Source: Clostridiales bacterium
GTDB taxonomy: Bacteria; Bacillota_A; Clostridia; Lachnospirales; Bianqueaceae
Assembly (NCBI GenBank): GCA_019423265.1
Contig: JAHZBS010000068.1
Location: forward strand, 6,264 to 11,454
Reading direction: 5' to 3'
Length of the DNA stretch: 5,191 nt
Shown here: positions 1 to 5,191 of the stretch, piece by piece
Layout of the letters: the number at the start of each line of letters is the position of its first letter
Numbering within the stretch: the first letter of the stretch is position 1
Position numbers and translations under genes: made by a program
Notes under the pieces: model-generated
Databases searched by the model: none
What the model was told of the DNA's origin: nothing
Seen by the model: only the letters and a program-made list of their open reading frames with translations

Positions 1-2
1 AT

Positions 3-2081
3 ACTTTGGACCAACTGTGTGAAGAGGAATCACACACTCTGTGGAATGGGTTGCGCCCTGAAGAACTTCTTCGCCATGGGAGAGATGTCTTGGGAGAGCA
101 AGTGCTCTCCCAGGGGGAACCGGATTATGAAACAGTACGCCGCCTGTTGCCCCCCATTACCCGGCAGGCCTACTGCTTTTTAAGTGGCGCGGCAAGCTGG
201 GGCGGCGTTCTTGTGGATAGGCAGGGACAAATATTTCCTCAGAGCAGCGGCGGTATGCGCCAGCCGAACCCTCTATTTTCTCCCGTATTGGAGGATGGTG
301 TGCTTGGGGAGCAGGCGCCGCGGCAATTTTTACTGGGCGGCCATTATCCAGTACTATTTTCAGTTCACAGCGATGAAAACGACGTACTGGAACTGATGTA
401 TTTTGTTGAACCTGGTGACCCGGACCGCGATCCCATTGTGTGGATTCGGGTAAAGCGTTATAAGAAACGTGCTCCCCAAGAGTGTTCTGTACGCTACCAG
501 ATTGCGGCGTTATCCCGCCGTACCAGCCGACAGATTGAAGAAGGAACATTTCTCACTGCTTTGGCGGATACTGTTGCTTGGTGGTGTCGCTTTGAAACAA
601 CAGGTGCGCAATTTAAAATCCCTGAAAAGGAACTGCAGAATGCTGTATACGGCACATTGATGGCATGCGCAACCACATTTACAGGCGACCACGCACACTA
701 CGGCCATATGTGGTACGGAGCCGAGTTGCATGACAATTTCCCACCGAACTACATCTGGGCATTAGAGGCCTGTTGCCTGTTGGGTCATCACATGTGGGGC
801 AGGCGAATTTTGCAACATCTTCTGACTTATGTGCTTAATGATAACGGTCGGTTTGTATATCGTCAGGGTGAACATGAGTTATTTGGTGCCAGTGCAGAAG
901 AATACGGCCAGCTCCTGTTTGTTATTGAACGTTACAGTTCGTTGCTCGGATGTGGAAATTGGCCCGAAGAATATTATCTTCAGTTTATCAGTATGGGAAA
1001 CGTGCTGCTGGAAAACTGTGTTCCCTGTCCAGAATTCGGCGGACGTGTGCTGATCCGTATGTGTGCAGAAGCCGATACCAATACCCGCGTACATGTATAT
1101 TTGAATAACAATTTGTGGGGTATCCGTGGTCTGCAAGCTCTTGTACGTCTTCTGGAAATTGGCGGCCACAAAGCAGAATCTTCCCTCTTTGCAGACATGT
1201 CTTCTACTCTGTTGGAAAATATTCGCGCTCTGTCCGACCAATATGCTGAACCATCGGATTACGGTCCACTGGTGCCTTTCCGATTTGGTTACACTGCAAA
1301 GCCTCTGACACTGAGCACCTGCGAAGATACTTTTGTTCCCGTTACAGAGGAAGAATTACGTCGATATCTGGTGCCCAGCCATGAACGGCATAGTCAGGGT
1401 AGTGAGCAGGATTTGACCGAAAACACCTATGCTAACTACCGGTATTATCCAGAAGCTCTAAGTGCTATGTTGTTGGATCCAACGCAGTCTGAAGCGCTGG
1501 TACGTATGCGCGAAGCTCTCGGCGGCGAGTACATGGGTATGACACGCTTTTACGGTTGGTTGGATGACTGGCCCGTGGCTCACTATGCACGTTATCTGTT
1601 GGAAAGCGGACGTATTGAAAAATATCTATTGCTGCTATACGCCCACACCGCGCACCATGGTCATCCGGATTTGATGTGTTATTATGAACAGGTGACCACA
1701 GACGGTGCGATGGTCGCCCCCGACTGTGTTCCGGTGCTGTTAACCACCGATCTGTTGACTGCATGGATGTTCGCCTATGAAACCGTCGCCGAATGCCGTC
1801 TGCAGCTGCTGACAGCAGTACCAAAATCGTGGTTTGAAAAGGGATTTTCCGCCCAGAGACTCGGTTATTCAGGCGGCACATGCAGCGTGGAGTGGGACGG
1901 TAAGCGTCTTACCGTGCTCTTTTCCACTCCTACTGTTGCTCCGGTGGAAATTGTCTGGCGTTGCAAAGACACACTGGCGCCTGAGAACATTACTTCGGGC
2001 CTGGAATTTGTGGAGCGGATGCAAAAGAACCGTATTCTTCTAAGGCCCGGTGTTACAACTGCGGTGCTTGAAATTTGTTAG
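3..2081 (+). CDS. Large (alpha/alpha)6-barrel (six-hairpin) glycosidase-like protein, 5' partial
   Basis: The frame is open to the left edge. The first possible start is a TTG at position 6, but no ribosome-binding site can be seen in the five bases before it, so the gene probably begins upstream. About 691 residues are visible. Residues ~1-190 are rich in beta-type segments with many aromatic and charged residues (for example PIVWIRVKRY near 143-152). Residues ~205-605 form repeated helical stretches with Trp/His/Tyr/Asp/Glu-rich loops (GDHAHYGHMWYGAELHDNFP around 227-246, NTYANYRYYPEAL around 473-485, FYGWLDDWPVAHYARYLL around 515-532), the pattern of an (alpha/alpha)6 toroid. Residues ~610-691 look like a closing beta-sandwich (CSVEWDGKRLTVLFSTP). 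This order of domains is typical of several glycoside hydrolase and phosphorylase families, but I cannot name the family or substrate, nor assign catalytic acids. A signal peptide cannot be judged because the true start is missing. It lies 23 nt upstream of tdh and is probably co-transcribed with it. Coding status is near certain; the glycosidase assignment is moderate. Confidence 0.7.
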   Translation, partial: TLDQLCEEESHTLWNGLRPEELLRHGRDVLGEQVLSQGEPDYETVRRLLPPITRQAYCFLSGAASWGGVLVDRQGQIFPQSSGGMRQPNPLFSPVLEDGVLGEQAPRQFLLGGHYPVLFSVHSDENDVLELMYFVEPGDPDRDPIVWIRVKRYKKRAPQECSVRYQIAALSRRTSRQIEEGTFLTALADTVAWWCRFETTGAQFKIPEKELQNAVYGTLMACATTFTGDHAHYGHMWYGAELHDNFPPNYIWALEACCLLGHHMWGRRILQHLLTYVLNDNGRFVYRQGEHELFGASAEEYGQLLFVIERYSSLLGCGNWPEEYYLQFISMGNVLLENCVPCPEFGGRVLIRMCAEADTNTRVHVYLNNNLWGIRGLQALVRLLEIGGHKAESSLFADMSSTLLENIRALSDQYAEPSDYGPLVPFRFGYTAKPLTLSTCEDTFVPVTEEELRRYLVPSHERHSQGSEQDLTENTYANYRYYPEALSAMLLDPTQSEALVRMREALGGEYMGMTRFYGWLDDWPVAHYARYLLESGRIEKYLLLLYAHTAHHGHPDLMCYYEQVTTDGAMVAPDCVPVLLTTDLLTAWMFAYETVAECRLQLLTAVPKSWFEKGFSAQRLGYSGGTCSVEWDGKRLTVLFSTPTVAPVEIVWRCKDTLAPENITSGLEFVERMQKNRILLRPGVTTAVLEIC

Positions 2082-2086
2082 ATGTC

Positions 2087-2095
2087 AGGAAAGGA
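2087..2095 (+). promoter_or_regulatory. Ribosome-binding site of tdh
   Basis: The purine run AGGAAAGGA lies just after the stop codon of the upstream gene (TAG, 2079-2081). It ends 9 nt before the ATG at 2105 and touches the earlier ATG at 2096. It therefore favours 2105 (or less likely the GTG at 2099) as the tdh start, and argues against the TTG at 2075, which lies upstream of it. Confidence 0.65.
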
Positions 2096-2104
2096 ATGGT
2101 GAAT

Positions 2105-3160
2105 ATGGCACGGCGCATGATGGATGCACTTGTGAAAGAGGGTGCCTCAAAAGGACTGACATTAAAGAAGATGCCGATTCCCGAGCCAGGCCTAGGCGAA
2201 GTGCGGATCAAAATCCATAAAACCTCAATCTGTGGCACGGATGTACATATTTATAATTGGGATGCCTGGAGTCAGGAAAACATTCAGCCGCCAGTGATCA
2301 TCGGCCATGAATATGTCGGTGAAATCGACGCACTCGGTCTCGGTGTAAAAGATTATAGAATCGGACAAGTCGTATCCGGCGAAGGGCATATCGTATGCGG
2401 CCATTGCCGCAACTGTCGGGCCGGGAACGGGCAATGGTGTAAGCATACAAAGGGTGTGGGCGTGAACCGCGATGGAGCCTTTGCCGAGTACCTTGTTATT
2501 CCAGAGAGTAACGTCATTCCTATCAACAATGGCATTGATGAAGATGTAGTTTCTTTTTTTGATGCCTTCGGCAACGCAGCTCACACTGCACTGATGTTTG
2601 ATGTAGTAGGTGAAGATGTACTTATTACAGGGGCAGGTCCAATTGGAATGATGGCCGCAGCCATTGCTCGAAAAAATGGTGCCAGAAGCGTAGTTGTCAC
2701 AGATGTGAACGACTACAGACTTGAACTATGCCGTGCAATGGGCGCTACTCGTACAGTAAATGTATCTCGTGAGCGGCTGGAGGATATTTTCACCGAACGT
2801 CATATTGTAGAAGGCTTTGATGTCGGTATGGAAATGAGCGGCAGCCCCACAGCATTGAACAGTATGATTCACAACATGCGTAATGGCGGACGAGTGGCGC
2901 TGCTTGGTATCCAACAACCAAGTGAAGCCGTGGATTGGAATCAAATCATCTTCAAGGGACTATGCATTCAGGGTATTTATGGCAGACGCATGTATGAAAC
3001 CTGGTATAAAATGATGACTATGGTAGAGGGTGGTCTGGATTTGACACCGATTATTACACATCGACTACACTACACAGAGTTCGAAGCAGGATTCGCTGCC
3101 ATGAACAGCGGCCGAGCGGGTAAGGTTATTTTAAACTGGACAAAACAGCAGGAGGGGTAA
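2105..3160 (+). CDS. tdh: L-threonine 3-dehydrogenase (zinc-dependent, NAD+)
   Basis: Oxidises L-threonine with NAD+ to 2-amino-3-ketobutyrate in the cytoplasm, the first step of threonine breakdown to glycine. The 351-residue product (E. coli Tdh has 341) follows the E. coli enzyme along its whole length. Catalytic zinc motif ICGTDVHIYNWD gives Cys43, Thr45 and His48; GHEYVGE gives His68 and Glu69. The structural zinc lobe CGHCRNCRAGNGQWC supplies Cys98, Cys101, Cys104 and Cys112. The Rossmann loop GAGPIG is at 176-181, followed by VVTDVNDYRLEL, which holds the acidic residue expected to bind the NAD ribose. Tdh-typical segments GVGVNRDGAFAEYLVIP, FDAFGNAAHTAL, FDVGMEMSG and YGRRMYETWYKM are present. 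The ATG at 2105 was chosen from the Shine-Dalgarno spacing; it gives about five residues more than E. coli Tdh at the N-terminus. The ATGs at 2117 and 2120 fit the alignment but lie far from that site. The neighbouring kbl separates it from related sorbitol or alcohol dehydrogenases. No broken or missing key residue was seen. Confidence 0.97.
   Translation: MARRMMDALVKEGASKGLTLKKMPIPEPGLGEVRIKIHKTSICGTDVHIYNWDAWSQENIQPPVIIGHEYVGEIDALGLGVKDYRIGQVVSGEGHIVCGHCRNCRAGNGQWCKHTKGVGVNRDGAFAEYLVIPESNVIPINNGIDEDVVSFFDAFGNAAHTALMFDVVGEDVLITGAGPIGMMAAAIARKNGARSVVVTDVNDYRLELCRAMGATRTVNVSRERLEDIFTERHIVEGFDVGMEMSGSPTALNSMIHNMRNGGRVALLGIQQPSEAVDWNQIIFKGLCIQGIYGRRMYETWYKMMTMVEGGLDLTPIITHRLHYTEFEAGFAAMNSGRAGKVILNWTKQQEG
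3150..3157 (+). promoter_or_regulatory. Ribosome-binding site of kbl, supporting a TTG start
   Basis: AGGAGGGG overlaps the last codons of tdh and lies 6 nt before the TTG at 3164. This near-consensus site decides the start: a rare TTG initiator paired with a strong Shine-Dalgarno site. Because tdh stops at 3160, translation of the two genes is likely coupled. Confidence 0.85.
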
Positions 3161-3163
3161 GCG

Positions 3164-4360
3164 TTGAAGCGAGCACTGGAATATTACCGCGCCGAACTGG
3201 ACACCATTCGCGCAGCCGGCACCTACAAGGACGAACGGCTGATTACCACACCTCAGAGAGTACACATCGCCACGACCAAGACTCAAGACGTGTTAAATTT
3301 ATGTGCCAACAACTATCTGGGTCTTGCAGATGATCTGCGTCTCATCGCAGCTGCAAAGGCTAGCTATGATCAATGGGGCTACGGACTCTCGTCTGTACGC
3401 TTCATCTGCGGCACTCAGTCACAACACAAAAAGCTGGAGGAAAGCATTGCTTCATTTCTATGCATGGAAGACTGCATTCTGTATTCCTCGTGTTTTGACG
3501 CTAACGGCGGCCTGTTTGAAGCGTTGCTAGGTCCGGACGATGCAGTAATTTCCGATGAACTGAACCACGCCAGCATCATCGACGGTGTACGTCTGTGTAA
3601 GGCCAAACGTTACCGTTACCACAACAACGATATGTCGGAACTACGAGCCTGTCTGGAGGAGGCTAAGCAAGCCGGTAGCCGTATCAAGCTGATTGCGACC
3701 GATGGCGTTTTCTCCATGGACGGTTATATTGCGGACCTGAAATCCATTTGTGATTTGGCCGATGAATATGCCGCGCTGGTTATGGTGGACGACAGTCATG
3801 CAGTGGGTTTTGTAGGCGAAACCGGGCGCGGCACACCGGAGTATTGTGATGTCATGGGCCGTGTAGATATCATTACCGGTACGCTGGGCAAGGCTCTGGG
3901 CGGCGCGTCAGGCGGCTATACTGCAGCGCGGCGGGAAATTGTGGAGCTTCTGCGTCAACGCTCACGCCCATATCTGTTTTCCAACACTCTGGCACCTTCT
4001 ATCTGTGCGGCCGCAATAAAAACATTTGAAATCCTGTCCTCTTCGACAGAACTTCGGGACAAGTTGCAGGCAAATACAAGCTATTTCCGCTGTGCACTCA
4101 AGGATGCAGGGTTTGACGTTCCTCCCGGCACGCATCCCATTGTTCCCGTGATGTTGTACGACGCAAAAACCGCTCAAGAATTTGCCTCTCGTATGCTGGA
4201 AAAAGGCGTATATGTAGTTGGTTTCTGCTATCCAGTGGTCCCACAGGGAAAGGCACGTATTCGAACGCAGGTTTCCGCCGCACATACTCAAGAGGATCTG
4301 GAATTCGCTGTGCGCTGTTTTGCGCAGGTGCGTGACGAAATGGGCCTTTCAAAAAACTAA
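3164..4360 (+). CDS. kbl: Glycine C-acetyltransferase (2-amino-3-ketobutyrate CoA ligase)
   Basis: PLP-dependent enzyme of the alpha-oxoamine synthase family. It takes 2-amino-3-ketobutyrate made by Tdh and CoA and yields glycine and acetyl-CoA; the unstable intermediate makes tight partnership with Tdh useful. The 398 residues equal the length of E. coli Kbl, and long blocks are nearly identical. Visible landmarks: [12 protein letters not shown] (45-56), [10 protein letters not shown] (76-85), [17 protein letters not shown] (107-123, the loop next to the cofactor), [19 protein letters not shown] with His135 expected to stack on the PLP ring, [10 protein letters not shown] (178-187), VDDSHAVGF with Asp210 and His212 contacting the cofactor, and [15 protein letters not shown] in which Lys243 is the Schiff-base lysine. 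[11 protein letters not shown] and [19 protein letters not shown] complete the C-terminal half. The start is TTG, fixed by the AGGAGGGG site. It follows tdh by 3 nt. Glycine C-acetyltransferase activity is favoured over the related KAS-type synthases (BioF, HemA) by sequence and neighbour. Confidence 0.97.
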   Translation: MKRALEYYRAELDTIRAAGTYKDERLITTPQRVHIATTKTQDVLNLCANNYLGLADDLRLIAAAKASYDQWGYGLSSVRFICGTQSQHKKLEESIASFLCMEDCILYSSCFDANGGLFEALLGPDDAVISDELNHASIIDGVRLCKAKRYRYHNNDMSELRACLEEAKQAGSRIKLIATDGVFSMDGYIADLKSICDLADEYAALVMVDDSHAVGFVGETGRGTPEYCDVMGRVDIITGTLGKALGGASGGYTAARREIVELLRQRSRPYLFSNTLAPSICAAAIKTFEILSSSTELRDKLQANTSYFRCALKDAGFDVPPGTHPIVPVMLYDAKTAQEFASRMLEKGVYVVGFCYPVVPQGKARIRTQVSAAHTQEDLEFAVRCFAQVRDEMGLSKN

Positions 4361-4362
4361 AA

Positions 4363-4437
4363 ATGGCCAGACTGGTTATGACGGCGTTCAATGAAAAAGC
4401 ACCGCAGGCTACTGATGATATGATACCTCTAAAGTAG
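4363..4437 (+). pseudogene. Possible 24-codon remnant of a downstream operon gene, cut by an IS end
   Basis: An ATG two bases after the kbl stop opens a short frame, MARLVMTAFNEKAPQATDDM and four more residues, ending at TAG 4435-4437. The last five codons lie inside the putative IS left end that begins near 4421. One reading is that the third member of the unit was cut off after about 19 codons. Against it, there is no clear Shine-Dalgarno site before the ATG at 4363 or the in-frame ATG at 4378, and the peptide matches nothing I recognise. It may be simple chance. Confidence 0.2.
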
Positions 4438-4576
4438 ACAGGTTAAATAACCAAAATCTACTTTGGAGGTGACCAACTATACGAAGTCAAGAGGAAAGTG
4501 AAAAAATTTCATCAGGAAAAAGGGGCGCGCAAAACCAAGCCCTCTTCCGAGGACTTCAAAAACAAATTGGCCATAG
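4421..4576 (+). mobile_element. Left-end remnant of an insertion sequence (IS3-like), truncated
   Basis: The segment begins with TGATACCTCTAAAGTAGACA, which resembles the 5'-TG-starting terminal repeats of IS3-family elements. It continues through a hairpin, a strong Shine-Dalgarno motif (GGAGGTGA, 4465-4472) and an A/K-codon-rich stretch. That order is the usual layout of an IS left end, transposase translation signal and N-terminus. No intact frame follows: GTG 4469 runs only ten codons to a TGA. A second frame, from about 4478, reads KRKVKKFHQEKGARKTKP without a start codon and stops at TAG 4600-4602. The element appears frameshifted and is cut off before the IS110 fragment, somewhere near 4570. 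Family assignment is tentative, and the right boundary is an estimate. Confidence 0.4.
4425..4470 (+). repeat. Long inverted repeat (hairpin) sequestering a Shine-Dalgarno motif
   Basis: ACCTCTAAAGTAGA (4425-4438) pairs with TCTACTTTGGAGGT (4457-4470) at 13 of 14 positions; the remaining pair is a T-G, a wobble in RNA. Inside the loop GGTTA (4441-4445) and TAACC (4448-4452) are also complementary. The right arm contains the GGAGGT ribosome-binding core. There is no T run after it, so it is not a Rho-independent terminator. Confidence 0.9.
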
Positions 4577-4577
4577 C

Positions 4578-4976
4578 TCAGCGAACGAGATCCGGGTTAT
4601 AGGACAGAGCTTTCGTCTGGAGCGTATAAATAAACCTCAAAAGCTTTTTTGCAACATGGGTAAAAGTGACACGGTGCTCCTTGCCCTCGACGCGTTTCTT
4701 GGCGCAGTAGGCCGCAAAAGTCGGCTCGTTGTTGATCACTGTCTGTGCACAGTTCATAATGGCATAGCGCAAATGGGAAGCCCTGTGCTTTACCATTTTG
4801 CCGGTGCTTTCCGAAATGCCGGATTGAAAATATCCAGGTTCCAATCCGGCAAAAGATAGCAGCTTATACGGAAAGCCACTGTCTGCGGTCCTGCGCCGAA
4901 CTACGGACACGGCTCTTTTCCACGAGTCGATTTTACTGAGCGAGTGAGTTTCCACGCCGAGGATTTTTTCACCCTC
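4578..4976 (-). pseudogene. IS110-family transposase, C-terminal fragment
   Basis: Read on the - strand, the secure part runs from about 4874 to the TGA at 4578-4580. It encodes KLLSFAGLEPGYFQSGISES, then TGKMVKHRASHLRYAIMNCA, then FAAYCAKKRVEGKEHRVTF, and ends THVAKKLLRFIYTLQ...YNPDLVR. This is the C-terminal Tnp domain (Transposase_20 type) of IS110-family transposases, including the AGLxP...QSG motif, the TGKMVK..S.LR.A motif and the helical HVAKKL.R tail. The N-terminal RuvC-like DEDD domain and coiled coil are absent. The codons from 4875 to 4976 stay open in frame but do not read like the helix-hairpin-helix/EIGD region that should precede KLLSFAG, so IS110 identity is lost there. The open frame continues into the IS5 element up to an ATG at 5030, but that extension is an artefact of the junction. 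The copy is dead: it lacks the left end that would carry the bridge RNA in the IS110 group. Confidence 0.8.
4875..4976. other. Unassigned junction segment between IS110 and IS5 remains
   Basis: About 100 bp lie between the last recognisable IS110 codon and the IS5 end. On the - strand the frame reads GEKILGVETHSLSKIDSWKR and on; on the + strand another open frame reads PNYGHGSFPRVDFTERVSFH and on to a TAA at 4977-4979. Neither is a family I recognise. It could be diverged IS110 sequence, a rearrangement filler, or a scrap of a third element. Confidence 0.4.
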
Positions 4977-5191
4977 TAAATAGTGTCTACACAAGATCAA
5001 GCCAAAACAGCACAACAAATAGCAATGCAACGAATTTGCACTGCAGCCAGAAAAGATGTTGTAGTTTTGGCATATCGAGTAGCAACGCCTCGCCAGCGTT
5101 TCAGGTGCAAAAAAGCATTTTCCACCAAATGACGACGCCGATACAAGTAACGGTCATACTCCCGCTGCTGCTTGCGATTTCGTTTAGCCGG
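4977..5191 (-). mobile_element. IS5-family insertion sequence, right end and transposase 3' part
   Basis: The transposase gene on the - strand ends at 4997. It is followed by a short non-coding tail holding GTGTAGACAC (4983-4992 on the complementary strand), consistent with a terminal inverted repeat placed just after the stop as in IS427/IS1031-like members of the IS5 family. The exact tip is uncertain by several bases because the other end is outside the window; 4977 is an estimate. Confidence 0.65.
4997..5191 (-). CDS. IS5-family DDE transposase, C-terminal part (5' end outside window)
   Basis: The last 64 codons of a transposase run leftward from the window edge to the TGA at 4997-4999. 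The peptide begins PAKRNRKQQREYDRYLYRRR and continues HLVENAFLHLKRWRGVATRY. It contains the full Y-(2)-R-(3)-E-(6)-K signature of IS4/IS5-type DDE transposases: Tyr17, Arg20, Glu24 (the final catalytic acid) and Lys31 of the visible part. The RGVATRY...TTSFLAAVQI...C tail is typical of the DDE_Tnp_1_2 / IS427-like group. No frame break is seen in this part, so the element could be intact to the right. The two aspartates of the triad lie beyond the edge. Confidence 0.85.
   Translation of the reverse strand, partial: PAKRNRKQQREYDRYLYRRRHLVENAFLHLKRWRGVATRYAKTTTSFLAAVQIRCIAICCAVLA

Noticed and set aside
6..8. TTG as the true start of the first gene
   Set aside because: The frame is open to the window edge and there is no room to see a ribosome-binding site, so the gene is treated as 5' partial.
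879..1241. 120-codon open frame on the - strand
   Set aside because: Antisense to the same gene, with a low-complexity composition of the kind produced by the opposite strand of a coding region.
1465..1881. 138-codon open frame on the - strand
   Set aside because: It lies wholly antisense to the first coding region, has no recognisable domain and no upstream ribosome-binding site; it is a shadow of the real gene.
2225..2584. 119-codon open frame on the - strand opposite tdh
   Set aside because: Tdh on the + strand has all catalytic and zinc-binding residues; the antisense frame is unsupported.
3962..4291. 109-codon open frame on the - strand opposite kbl
   Set aside because: Kbl is full length and conserved there; the antisense product has no recognisable features.
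4425..4470. Rho-independent terminator for the tdh-kbl unit
   Set aside because: The stem is long enough, but no T tract follows on either side in the needed place, and the right arm is a ribosome-binding motif; an IS end explains it better.
4656..4859. 67-codon + strand frame across the IS110 fragment
   Set aside because: The opposite strand clearly encodes the IS110 Tnp domain, so this is a shadow.
1..5191. CRISPR array, tRNA, rRNA or riboswitch
   Set aside because: No regularly spaced direct repeats, no clover-leaf or rRNA motifs and no known aptamer core could be seen; the only intergenic space is 23 nt, 3 nt and the IS region.

Overview
The window looks like a piece of a chromosome from a Gram-positive anaerobe, most likely a gut-type clostridium (Clostridia/Ruminococcaceae-like). 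The grounds are indirect: near-balanced base composition, strong purine-rich Shine-Dalgarno sites (AGGAGGGG before kbl), a TTG start codon, tightly packed co-directional genes and a cluster of mixed insertion-sequence debris. No rRNA, tRNA or other taxonomic marker is present, so the assignment is an inference.

Positions 3-4360 hold three genes on the + strand that read as one transcription unit. The first, open at the left edge, encodes a large protein resembling (alpha/alpha)6-barrel ('six-hairpin') carbohydrate-active enzymes; I do not recognise the exact family. After a 23-nt gap comes tdh, a zinc-dependent L-threonine 3-dehydrogenase with every expected metal ligand and the NAD-binding loop. 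Three bases later comes kbl, a PLP-dependent glycine C-acetyltransferase (2-amino-3-ketobutyrate CoA ligase). Tdh oxidises L-threonine to 2-amino-3-ketobutyrate and Kbl cleaves this with CoA to glycine and acetyl-CoA, so the pair is a complete two-step threonine-to-glycine pathway. The promoter lies outside the window.

From 4361 to the right edge the gene unit gives way to insertion-sequence debris. In order there are: a 24-codon ORF that may be the cut-off start of another gene; a long hairpin that looks like an IS left end and buries a consensus ribosome-binding site; the C-terminal part of an IS110-family transposase on the - strand; about 100 bp I cannot assign; and the 3' end of an IS5-family transposase gene on the - strand, carrying the Y-(2)-R-(3)-E-(6)-K signature and running off the right edge. 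No plausible intact transposase is contained in the window.

I found no convincing novel system. The points most worth a second look are the pairing of a putative glycosidase with threonine catabolism, the IS-end hairpin that sequesters a Shine-Dalgarno site, and the layered IS junctions that produce a misleading chimeric ORF.
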